35,527 nucleotides of DNA from CAZVRZ01 sp964629965. Lineage in GTDB: Bacteria; Chloroflexota; Anaerolineae; Anaerolineales; UBA4823. The position numbers and the translations under genes are program-made. Every line of letters starts with the position of its first letter. Within the stretch, counting starts at the first letter, position 1. The stretch spans positions 1-35,527 of the forward strand of contig CAZVRZ010000048.1 in assembly GCA_964629965.1 (NCBI GenBank). The letters run 5' to 3'. The notes beneath the pieces were generated by a model, which saw only the letters and a list, made by a program, of their open reading frames with translations, searched no databases and had not been told where the DNA came from. Positions 27,855 through 35,293 of this stretch are shown piece by piece.

Positions 27855-29446
27855 TCAATCCAGTCAAATGTTCTTTCTACGGCCTTCAGCCAGCCCTGAT
27901 AAAGCGACCGGCGCTGTTCTTCTGCCATGTGCGGCTCCCAGGTACGGTCTACCTGCCAGTTCTGGCGCAGATCGTCGAAGCTTTCCCAGAAGCCCACGGC
28001 CAGGCCGGCCGCGTAAGCCGCTCCCAGCGAAGTGGTCTCGGCTACCTTGGGACGTACGACTGGCACGCCCAGGATATCGCTCTGGAACTGCATCAGCAGC
28101 TCATTATATACCATACCGCCATCCACTTTGAGGGCCGTTAATTCCACGCCCGAGTCCTTTTTCATGGCATCCAGCACTTCGCGCGTCTGGTAGGCGCTGG
28201 CTTCCAACGCGGCGCGGGCAATGTGACCCTTGTGAATATAGCGGGTCATGCCCACGATCGCACCGCGTGCATCCGAGCGCCAGTAGGGCGCAAACAGTCC
28301 TGAGAAGGCAGGCACGAAGTAGATGCCGCCGTTATCTTCTACCGTGTGCGCCAGATCCTCCACATCGGAGGATTTCTGGATCAATCCCAGGTTGTCGCGC
28401 AGCCATTGCACCAGGGCGCCGGTAATGGCAATCGATCCTTCCAGCGCATAAACGGCCGGTTGGCCACCGATTTTGTAGCCCAGGGTGGTCAGCAGGCCGC
28501 TGTTTGAGGATACAGGCGCCGTGCCGGTGTTGAGCAGCATAAAGCAGCCTGTGCCGTAAGTGTTCTTGGCTTCGCCGGCATTGAAGCAGGTTTGACCGAC
28601 CAGGGCGGCTTGCTGGTCGCCCAGGTCGCCGCACACCGCAATCGCTGCGCCAAAAGGACCGGATGGTTCCGTCAGGCCCCAGGTAGCCGGGTCGCTGGAA
28701 GGGACAATGCGCGGCAGCATGGCGCGGGGAATATCCAATATCTGTAAAATGCCATCATCCCAATCCAGGGTTTTTAGGTTCATCATCAATGTCCGGCTGG
28801 CGTTGGTCACATCGGTAACGTGATTCCCGCGTTCTGGCCCACCGGTCAGCCACCAGATCAGCCAGGTATCCATCGTGCCGAACAAGGCGTCGCCGCGCTC
28901 GGCAGCCGTCCGCAGGCCAGGAACGTTTGCGAGCATCCAGGCGATCTTGGGGCCGGAGAAGTACGTTGCCAGGGGCAGGCCGGTTTGGGCTCGAAATCGA
29001 TCCTGCCCACCTTCGGCTGCCAACTGGTCGCACAACGGCTTGGTACGCGTATCCTGCCAGACGATGGCATTGAAAAAAGGTTTGCCGGTGCGCCGGTCCC
29101 AAACAACGGTTGTCTCGCGCTGGTTGGTGATGCCTACGGCGGCGATATCTGTGGCGGCGCTTGAGTTGATTACACCTCTGGTTTGCACGCCGGCTTTGGC
29201 AATTGCTTCGCGTATCACCTCTTGGGTGCGAGCCCAAATTTCCAGTGGGTCATGCTCTATCCATCCCGGTTGAGGGTAGATTTGGGTGTGTTCCTTTTGC
29301 GCCAGGCTGATCACCTGCCCGTTGTGGTTGAAGATCATGCAGCGGGTGCTGGTGGTACCCTGATCGATGGCGGCAATATACTTTGCCATTGACTTCTGAG
29401 TTGGGTACAACTCGGTTGGGTACAACTCGGTTGGGTACAACTCCAT
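27851..29446 (-). CDS. glpK: Glycerol kinase
   Basis: 531 residues from the ATG at 29446, or 512 from the ATG at 29389. FGGY kinase of the GlpK type: YIAAIDQGTTSTRCMIF, PGWIEHDPLEIW, GITNQRETTVVWDRRTGKP, NTYGTGCFMLLNTG and DGGMVYNELLMQFQ. It phosphorylates glycerol with ATP in the cytoplasm. AAAGGAG (29464-29458) is the only Shine-Dalgarno; four family A copies in tandem separate it from the ancestral start MAKYIAAI. They supply a new ATG, giving the leader MELYPTELYPTELYPTQKS. A degenerate A copy (29163-29178) adds about ten residues (GVINSSAAT) before DIAAVGITNQRE. The stop overlaps glpA. Confidence 0.93.
   Translation of the reverse strand: MELYPTELYPTELYPTQKSMAKYIAAIDQGTTSTRCMIFNHNGQVISLAQKEHTQIYPQPGWIEHDPLEIWARTQEVIREAIAKAGVQTRGVINSSAATDIAAVGITNQRETTVVWDRRTGKPFFNAIVWQDTRTKPLCDQLAAEGGQDRFRAQTGLPLATYFSGPKIAWMLANVPGLRTAAERGDALFGTMDTWLIWWLTGGPERGNHVTDVTNASRTLMMNLKTLDWDDGILQILDIPRAMLPRIVPSSDPATWGLTEPSGPFGAAIAVCGDLGDQQAALVGQTCFNAGEAKNTYGTGCFMLLNTGTAPVSSNSGLLTTLGYKIGGQPAVYALEGSIAITGALVQWLRDNLGLIQKSSDVEDLAHTVEDNGGIYFVPAFSGLFAPYWRSDARGAIVGMTRYIHKGHIARAALEASAYQTREVLDAMKKDSGVELTALKVDGGMVYNELLMQFQSDILGVPVVRPKVAETTSLGAAYAAGLAVGFWESFDDLRQNWQVDRTWEPHMAEEQRRSLYQGWLKAVERTFDWIE
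29163..29178. repeat. Decayed family A copy in glpK
   Basis: GAGTTGATTACACCTC, with changes in the loop and right arm. It lies in a short extra loop of glycerol kinase (RGVINSSA). Confidence 0.5.
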
Positions 29447-29460
29447 GTTGAGTACAACTC
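29398..29460. repeat. Four tandem family A copies at the glpK start
   Basis: Copies begin at 29398, 29413, 29428 (15-bp steps) and 29445 (17-bp step). The last overlaps the Shine-Dalgarno on one side and abuts the ATG on the other. Confidence 0.9.
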
Positions 29461-29506
29461 CTTTCAGGTGCTTGAGGTCATACCTCTTGGGTAATACCTC
29501 CAGGTT

Positions 29507-31612
29507 TTACCTCTTGGGATCGGTTGTTGGATAGCTTTCTTTTGGACGAGGCTTTACCTCCATGATATCCAGCCTGGCGGCCTGGTAAGGCGCAGACATA
29601 TCTGGAATAGCGTCGGCTCCAGCGGCAAAGGCCCCGGCAATGCCGATGCGAATTTCGTCCCAATAAGCGCGGGCTGCCTTCCATTTGTCTTTTTGGAAAC
29701 GACGCAGCCATTTGGTAAGGCTCTTGTCTTTCAACTCCAGCCGTCCCCATTTTTCCAGATATTGCCAGATGATGTCGATGGTTCGTTCGCTTTGCCAGAA
29801 AACGGCTTGGTCACCATCTGCCTCGTAGATCTGGCGGGCCAGTTCAAACTGGTGCGCTTTATATTGCACTGGGAATTTATAGTGTGCGGTGATGATCTCA
29901 TCCACGATGGTTTCAACCCACTTACGATGGAAACGGCAGACGCCGCTGTTTTCGCTGAAGAGTTCGTAAACCATGCGCTCCACACAACGTTTGCCCAATT
30001 CCTTGGGCGGCAGATAATCGAAGCCGTAATACACAAAATATTTGCCCATCATGGGCATGGGGCTGAGCATACCCGGCACCCAGTACTGGTTCGGTGTCAT
30101 GTTGCCCAGCTTGCCCCGGGAGGTGAACACGGCCCGGTCGATCGTACGCTGGCCGGGGCCTGCTTCCGTCAAACCATAGCGTTCGTCCAATGCCTGGGCG
30201 GCCGCCCGAATTCCGGAGCGGAAGGGCGCACCCGCTCGATCGATCATCATCATGGCGGCTATCTTCATTGCGTAATCGGCGTTGCGTTTTGAATCTGCTA
30301 CCACGTCGAATTGGCCTGGCTGCGAGGCAAAGTTGAAACGCATCTCTGCAGCGGGGGGCAGGCCGAAATCTTCCGGCGGTACGATACCGTCCCAGATCAG
30401 TTCCATTAACCAGGAAATGGTTCCGCCGAACTGGATAGCATCCACCCCCAGGGCGTCAACAAAATGATTCAGCTCTTCTGCAGCGCGCTGGTCGAAAATG
30501 CCGCATTGCGGACCAAGAGCATGATAGGGCTCGTAATCTTTCTTGTAGATTCCGTTGTATTTCTTGCAGGCCACCGAGCAGGGCTCGCCGCAGTGAGCAA
30601 AGTTGCGCGGCTGGATGGCCTCATCGTTAAACTGCTTCAGGTAGTGATCCACAATGAAATGACTGTGCTGATCCAACCGGGCCTGGTCAGGCTGGTTGAC
30701 CGAGTTGTAGTTGAAGCTGAACAGCTTATCTTCACCGGTATGCATATTCACGCCGAACGTCCCGCCGGTCATAAAGCCGGGCACGTAGCGATATTTTTCC
30801 GTGGCGCCCAAGTCGACCTTGATCATCGAGTCGCCGTAATAGAACTCAAAGTATCCATCGATCTCTTTCGAGTTCTTTAGATCTGGGTCTTCCCAATCGC
30901 CGCCGAAGATACAAGCAGCAATGCGGTGATGCTGCAGCAAGCGGCTGCCCAGGCCGCCGCGCCCGGCCCAATCGTCAATGGGCAGAATACGACCTTTTTT
31001 GATCTGGTTGCTGCCGATGATGCCCTGGTTGCTGTTGCGCGCCGCCGGGCCGACGGCAAACACCCGCACCCAATCGCCATCATACTCCGAAGCGTAGCGG
31101 TCGAAAACTGCCTGTTGCAAGGCGTAAAAGCCGATCAGCAGCTCGCCGTCTGGATCGGCATATCCCGTCCAGATCACATCCGGGTTGACCGGTTCCAGGC
31201 GCACGCTGATCTCGCCTTGGTTTTGGTTCAGAATCAGCACCGAATCTTGTGCGGCCCGTCCCCGGATAGAGATAAAATCTACGCCAACCCGGTGCATGAT
31301 GTAGGCCCCGCCGCCCAGGCTGGAGACATAAAAGCTTTCCCACTGAGGCGAGTAGCCACAGAACACCAGGCGGCGCGTGCCGGGGATGCGTGAGCCTGCC
31401 AGCGGCCCGCCGCCCCAGGTCATCACATCAGGAATTTGAGTTGAGTACAACGGAGTTGAGTACAACTCTCGCTCTTCCTTGTAACGCGCCCAACCATAAT
31501 CAACCGGGCCGATGATCTGGATGCCGCCGATGCGGTGTTTCACTGGCTGCAGTTGAACATCGCCGCTTTCCAGGTCAATGATCAATTCGCGCTGGTTCAG
31601 CTCGATCGTCAT
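29507..31612 (-). CDS. Glyceraldehyde-3-phosphate:ferredoxin oxidoreductase (GAPOR), tungsten enzyme
   Basis: 701 residues of the AOR family. The cluster-binding stretch HCGEPCSVACKK followed by DYEPYHALGP, the VDALGVDAIQFGGT block, the N-terminal PVDYGWARYKE and the C-terminal GVCRFHRKW match archaeal GAPOR as I remember it better than AOR or FOR; the fourth cluster Cys is in CRFHR. GAPOR oxidises glyceraldehyde 3-phosphate to 3-phosphoglycerate and reduces ferredoxin, using a tungstopterin. Placement directly upstream of glpK and glpA fits glycerol catabolism through DHAP. Two family A copies are read as ELYSTPLYSTQ in an N-terminal loop. It starts one base after the Gfo/Idh stop; AGGAA is upstream. 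Confidence 0.82.
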   Translation of the reverse strand: MTIELNQRELIIDLESGDVQLQPVKHRIGGIQIIGPVDYGWARYKEERELYSTPLYSTQIPDVMTWGGGPLAGSRIPGTRRLVFCGYSPQWESFYVSSLGGGAYIMHRVGVDFISIRGRAAQDSVLILNQNQGEISVRLEPVNPDVIWTGYADPDGELLIGFYALQQAVFDRYASEYDGDWVRVFAVGPAARNSNQGIIGSNQIKKGRILPIDDWAGRGGLGSRLLQHHRIAACIFGGDWEDPDLKNSKEIDGYFEFYYGDSMIKVDLGATEKYRYVPGFMTGGTFGVNMHTGEDKLFSFNYNSVNQPDQARLDQHSHFIVDHYLKQFNDEAIQPRNFAHCGEPCSVACKKYNGIYKKDYEPYHALGPQCGIFDQRAAEELNHFVDALGVDAIQFGGTISWLMELIWDGIVPPEDFGLPPAAEMRFNFASQPGQFDVVADSKRNADYAMKIAAMMMIDRAGAPFRSGIRAAAQALDERYGLTEAGPGQRTIDRAVFTSRGKLGNMTPNQYWVPGMLSPMPMMGKYFVYYGFDYLPPKELGKRCVERMVYELFSENSGVCRFHRKWVETIVDEIITAHYKFPVQYKAHQFELARQIYEADGDQAVFWQSERTIDIIWQYLEKWGRLELKDKSLTKWLRRFQKDKWKAARAYWDEIRIGIAGAFAAGADAIPDMSAPYQAARLDIMEVKPRPKESYPTTDPKR
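31438..31468. repeat. Family A pair, 15-bp spacing, in GAPOR
   Basis: GAGTTGAGTACAACGG (31438) and GAGTTGAGTACAACTC (31453), read as ELYSTPLYSTQ. Confidence 0.85.
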
Positions 31613-31613
31613 G

Positions 31614-32600
31614 TTACATTTCCTGCGGCTTGCCTTGGCGGGCCGATTCCAATAATGCGATCAGTACGGCAATATTACCCCGGCTGTGTTCCAGAGGAAT
31701 GCGTTGAGGTTTACCATCCAGGACAACATTGGCGATATCTTCGATTTCTCCCTGGTAGAGCGTATCACCGGGAATGATCAGCGGCTTGAACATGCCTCCT
31801 CGGCTGCACAGCGCCAGGCTCAACTTGCCCGGTTTGAAAGGATTCAATACTTGCAGTGTGGCCTGGCTGCCCACGATCTCTACCTGCATGCGAAACACGT
31901 ACTGGAAGGAGCTGTCAAATTGGGCAAATATTTCACCGGGAAAGCGCATTTGGGCCACGAACACTTCATCCACGCCAGATGCGCCCGTCTTTTGCCAGCC
32001 AAAAACCTCCAGCGGTTCTGCACCGATCAGGTAACGGGCAAAGCTGACCGGATAGCAGCCCACATCCCACAAGCTGCCGCCGCCCATGGTGGGATCCAGG
32101 CGATAATTTTCCGCCCGGTCAAAGTTGAAACTGAATGCGCCTCGCACCAGCCTTAATTCACCCAGGTCGCCCCGCTCGATCATTTCTTTGATGTGATGCG
32201 TTTGTGGATGGTGGCGGTACATGAAGGCCTCTGCGATCACCCTGCCTGTCTGGCGAGAGGCAGCGATCATTTCGTCCACATCGGCAGCGCTCAATGCCAG
32301 CGGTTTTTCACAAAGCACGTGCTTTCCGGCTTGCACTGCCCGGATAGTCCATTCTTTATGGAGATGATTGGGTAGTGAGTTATAGATCACATCGATGTCA
32401 GGGTCTGCCAGCAGCGCTTCGTAGCTGCCGTGGCTGCGGGGTATATCCCATTCTTGGGCATACTGTTGAGCGCGCTGCGCGTCCCGGCTAGCAACTGCCA
32501 ACAGGCGGTTACGTTTTGAGCTTTTTAGCGGCGGAATGACCGCTCTATTAATGCGCGCCGTACCGAGCAATCCCCAAGAGAGAGTCGTCTTTTTCATCAT
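31614..32600 (-). CDS. Gfo/Idh/MocA family oxidoreductase
   Basis: 328 residues. The Rossmann fold starts WGLLGTARINRAVIPPL. CEKPLALSAADVDEM is the EKP motif of the family; DVGCYPVSFARYL contains the catalytic-helix pattern. These enzymes oxidise or reduce sugars, polyols or related alcohols with NAD(P). The closest described types by length and motif spacing are xylose/glucose-fructose-like dehydrogenases, but the substrate is unknown. GGAGG lies just before a double ATG (32600 and 32597); a longer frame with eight more codons would bury the Shine-Dalgarno. It heads the long minus-strand operon, one base from GAPOR. Confidence 0.87.
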   Translation of the reverse strand: MMKKTTLSWGLLGTARINRAVIPPLKSSKRNRLLAVASRDAQRAQQYAQEWDIPRSHGSYEALLADPDIDVIYNSLPNHLHKEWTIRAVQAGKHVLCEKPLALSAADVDEMIAASRQTGRVIAEAFMYRHHPQTHHIKEMIERGDLGELRLVRGAFSFNFDRAENYRLDPTMGGGSLWDVGCYPVSFARYLIGAEPLEVFGWQKTGASGVDEVFVAQMRFPGEIFAQFDSSFQYVFRMQVEIVGSQATLQVLNPFKPGKLSLALCSRGGMFKPLIIPGDTLYQGEIEDIANVVLDGKPQRIPLEHSRGNIAVLIALLESARQGKPQEM

Positions 32601-32657
32601 TACACCTCCAACGAAAGCTGCCATTCAGGATGGAAAAGAAAAAACAAACACAATGCA

Positions 32658-32674
32658 GCGGTGTTCTTTACCGC
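32658..32674. repeat. Palindrome family B, intergenic copy
   Basis: Perfect GCGGTGTTCTTTACCGC in the divergent promoter region between the Gfo/Idh and RarD genes. It is one of few intergenic copies. Confidence 0.85.
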
Positions 32675-32717
32675 CGTAAAATACAACTGAAGTAGTAGTA
32701 TAATCAGCGTTTGTTTA

Positions 32718-32733
32718 CCAGGGTATGCCCTGG
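32718..32733. promoter_or_regulatory. Perfect 6-4-6 palindrome CCAGGG-TATG-CCCTGG upstream of RarD
   Basis: It is centred about 40 bases before the RarD start and next to a TTGTAC/TACAAT pair with a 16-bp spacer (32735-32762). It could be an operator for one or both divergent genes; the call rests on symmetry and position only. Confidence 0.35.
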
Positions 32734-32765
32734 ATTGTACTTGTTTATTTTATCATTACAATGGG

Positions 32766-33668
32766 ATGTGGTTTGTGAGAAATGGCGTTCTGGCGGCTTT
32801 AGGCGCGTATATCATGTGGGGGGTCTTTCCGGTTTATTTCAAACTATTGAAGACGGTGTCGGCAGGCGAGATCCTGGCGCATCGTATTGTGTGGTGTTTT
32901 CTCCTGGTAACGCTTGTGCTGCTTGTGCAACGCAAACGGGGTTGGCTGCGCCTGGCTTTGAGAACACCACGCACCCGCAATACCTTGATTGCAGCCGCCT
33001 TGCTGCTTTCTGTGAATTGGTTTGTCTATATTTGGGCAGTAAATTCAGGCAATGTGGTGGCGGCCAGCCTGGGATATTTTATTAACCCGCTGGTATCGGT
33101 ACTGCTCGGCCAGGTTTTTCTGCACGAACGCTTGCGCTGGGGCCAATGGTTGGCGATTGGCCTGGCTGTGGCGGGAGTCGTTTACCTGACTATCCTTTAT
33201 GGGCAGCTTCCCTGGATATCCATCATCCTGGCGTTAACCTTCGGCTTCTATGGGCTGCTCAAAAAGACGATGAAATTGAATGCACTGCGCAGCCTGGGGC
33301 TGGAAACCGCCGTGATGACGATCCCGGCTCTGGCCTACCTGTTTTATCTAGGCGGAACGGCGCAAATCGCTTTTGGTCAGCAATCCCAGGCAGTTACGGT
33401 CTTACTGCTCCTGGCAGGCCCGATCACGGCCTTGCCGCTGGTGCTGTTTGGCTACGGCGCTCAGCGTATTCCGCTGTACATGCTCGGCCTGGCGCAATAC
33501 CTGGCACCCACCCTACAATTCCTGCTGGGCGTGTTCATATATGGAGAACCGTTCAGCCAGGCGCAATTGGTTGGTTTTTGCCTGATCTGGGCTGCGCTGG
33601 TCGCATACTCGTTGGAAGAATTTTTCAATTGGCGGCGTAGAACCGCCGCCGTGCCAGTGCAAGCCTGA
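32766..33668 (+). CDS. rarD: RarD-like EamA/DMT family transporter
   Basis: 300 residues with about ten hydrophobic helices, the drug/metabolite transporter layout of two five-helix EamA repeats. GAYIMWGVFPVYFKLL, SAGEILAHRIVW, SVNWFVYIWAVNSG, AASLGYFINPLVSVLLG and LPLVLFGYGAQRIPLYMLGLAQYLAPT are highly characteristic of RarD. RarD was named for chloramphenicol sensitivity; its real substrate is not established. No good Shine-Dalgarno precedes the ATG at 32766; a GTG at 32775 is an alternative. It is divergent from the minus-strand operon and convergent with the amidohydrolase. Confidence 0.92.
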   Translation: MWFVRNGVLAALGAYIMWGVFPVYFKLLKTVSAGEILAHRIVWCFLLVTLVLLVQRKRGWLRLALRTPRTRNTLIAAALLLSVNWFVYIWAVNSGNVVAASLGYFINPLVSVLLGQVFLHERLRWGQWLAIGLAVAGVVYLTILYGQLPWISIILALTFGFYGLLKKTMKLNALRSLGLETAVMTIPALAYLFYLGGTAQIAFGQQSQAVTVLLLLAGPITALPLVLFGYGAQRIPLYMLGLAQYLAPTLQFLLGVFIYGEPFSQAQLVGFCLIWAALVAYSLEEFFNWRRRTAAVPVQA

Positions 33669-33697
33669 TCGGTTCGATCAAAAAACAACGAAGCGCA

Positions 33698-35155
33698 TCA
33701 GCGCGGCGGTCGGGCATGGGCCGGAATGGGCGAGAGGTAAGGCTTTCCGCCGGTTGCTCTGTTGAACTCCTGACGGATCTTTACCAGGTGTTCCGGATGC
33801 GAGTACAACTCCTGGGCAGCGATCGCCATAATCTTGGCGCCATGCAGCATACCTTTGTGTCCGATGGACATGCCCGCCGCAGCGACATTTCCCCAACTGT
33901 GCCCAGGACAGCCGGTTGGGAAGCAGGTTGTTGAAAGCATACTGATCGGAGTGATGAAGCTGAGGTCGCCGATATCGGTCGAGCCGGTCATGACGATATT
34001 GGTATCCAGGGCCGGGAAATTCTCGCCGATCAATGGCTGGTCGCGGTACGCTTCGAGAACGGCGATCACTTCTGGCGAGGGGTGATAATATTCGATCATC
34101 TTGTCGATGTAATCGGTGTTCGAGCCGGGGAAAGCATCATTGATCGCCTGGGCAAATTCGATTTCTTGGGATGTGAAGGTGAGCGGGCCAACAACCTGCA
34201 TGGCCTGGTACTGTAGATCGGCCAGGTAATGATTGCTAAGCACCGGGGAACAGCCTTCCTCGGCGCGTGCCTGGAGGGTCGTTTCCGTCATCATGGCGGC
34301 TCCTTGGGCAACTTTGTAGACGCGCTGGACCACCTCGGCCAGGTAATCGGGTTTGGCGGCGCGGATAAAGTAGTACACTTCGGCCTCTTCAGGTACGATG
34401 TTAGGCGCCTTGCCGCCCTCGGTGATGATATAGTGCATGCGCACATCGTCTTTCACGTGCTCGCGCAGGTAATTGACTCCCACGTTCATCAATTCAACCG
34501 CGTCCAGGGCAGAACGGCCTTCGTGGGGGGCTCCGCCGGCGTGCGCTGCTCGGCCGAAAAAGCGGAAGTAAATGGCATTCACACCAACCGCTCCCCCTTT
34601 CGAAGGCGAGTTGATACCTCCTGGGTGGAAGTTCAAGGCAGCATCCAGATCATCGAAAGCGCCAGCGCGGGCCATGAACACTTTCCCCATGATGCGTTCT
34701 TCGGCCGGACAGCCATAATAACGCACCGTTCCCTGGATTCCGGCCGTTGCAGTTGAGTACAACTCGAGCCATTTTTTCACTGCTGCTGCCGAAGCCATTC
34801 CTCCCACGCCAAGTAAATTGTGCCCGCAGCCATGGCCCGGCCCGCCCGGCTCGATAGCCTCTTTGACCGGTTGGAGCTTTTGCGACAGACCTGGCAGAGC
34901 ATCATATTCGCCGATGAAACCCAGGATAGGCTTGCCTTGTCCCCATTCGGCCATAAACGCCGTTTGTATTTCGCCGATGTTCCAGGTGATCGAAAAGCCT
35001 TCGCTCTGCAGGTAATCTGCCTGCAGGCGGGAGGCGAGAAATTCTTTCCAGCCTATTTCGGGATTACGCCAGATTTCGTCTGCCATCTCGTTGAAACGAG
35101 ATTGATTTTGATCCAGCCAATCGATAACGTACTGAGTCGAGTCGCTCTTTTCCAC
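33698..35155 (-). CDS. M20 family amidohydrolase (AbgB-like)
   Basis: 485 residues. GPGHGCGHNLLGVG, CPAEERIMGK, AAHAGGAPHEGRSALDAVEL and SWGNVAAAG are the metal-binding and dimerisation signatures of the M20D group; the length matches p-aminobenzoyl-glutamate hydrolase subunit B (481 in E. coli). It would hydrolyse an acyl-amino acid type amide with two metal ions. The GTG at 35155 is chosen because AGGAGG lies 7 bases upstream; an upstream ATG would place that site inside the gene. An A copy is read as LELYSTATAG before GTVRYYGCPAEE, and a half copy as QELYSHP near the C-terminus. Confidence 0.9.
   Translation of the reverse strand: MEKSDSTQYVIDWLDQNQSRFNEMADEIWRNPEIGWKEFLASRLQADYLQSEGFSITWNIGEIQTAFMAEWGQGKPILGFIGEYDALPGLSQKLQPVKEAIEPGGPGHGCGHNLLGVGGMASAAAVKKWLELYSTATAGIQGTVRYYGCPAEERIMGKVFMARAGAFDDLDAALNFHPGGINSPSKGGAVGVNAIYFRFFGRAAHAGGAPHEGRSALDAVELMNVGVNYLREHVKDDVRMHYIITEGGKAPNIVPEEAEVYYFIRAAKPDYLAEVVQRVYKVAQGAAMMTETTLQARAEEGCSPVLSNHYLADLQYQAMQVVGPLTFTSQEIEFAQAINDAFPGSNTDYIDKMIEYYHPSPEVIAVLEAYRDQPLIGENFPALDTNIVMTGSTDIGDLSFITPISMLSTTCFPTGCPGHSWGNVAAAGMSIGHKGMLHGAKIMAIAAQELYSHPEHLVKIRQEFNRATGGKPYLSPIPAHARPPR
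33800..33812. repeat. Half copy of family A in the M20 gene
   Basis: Only the right half, GAGTACAACTC, is kept. It is read as QELYSH and could be a decaying copy or chance. Confidence 0.35.
34750..34765. repeat. Family A copy in the M20 gene
   Basis: CAGTTGAGTACAACTC, one outer base changed. It is read as ELYSTA. Confidence 0.75.
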
Positions 35156-35293
35156 AGCACAGCCTCCTGTTTTTGGCAATATGATAGAGATCGCTGTTCA
35201 GCCAAACGAACATCTTGCTTATTTTACGAGTTATTGGCTTTTCTAGCAAATCCGGATTGTCCGATGAGTGCGTTCGAGAGCACTGGTTTCGAT

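Noticed and set aside
29466..29520. Repeated tacctcttggg between GAPOR and glpK as a regulatory element
   Set aside because: It is two to three short imperfect repeats overlapping the GAPOR stop, with no clear structure or promoter.
33666..33684. TGATCG-GTT-CGATCA followed by six A as a terminator for RarD
   Set aside because: The stem is short and the tract is A rather than T on the RarD strand; on the other strand the T run precedes the stem.
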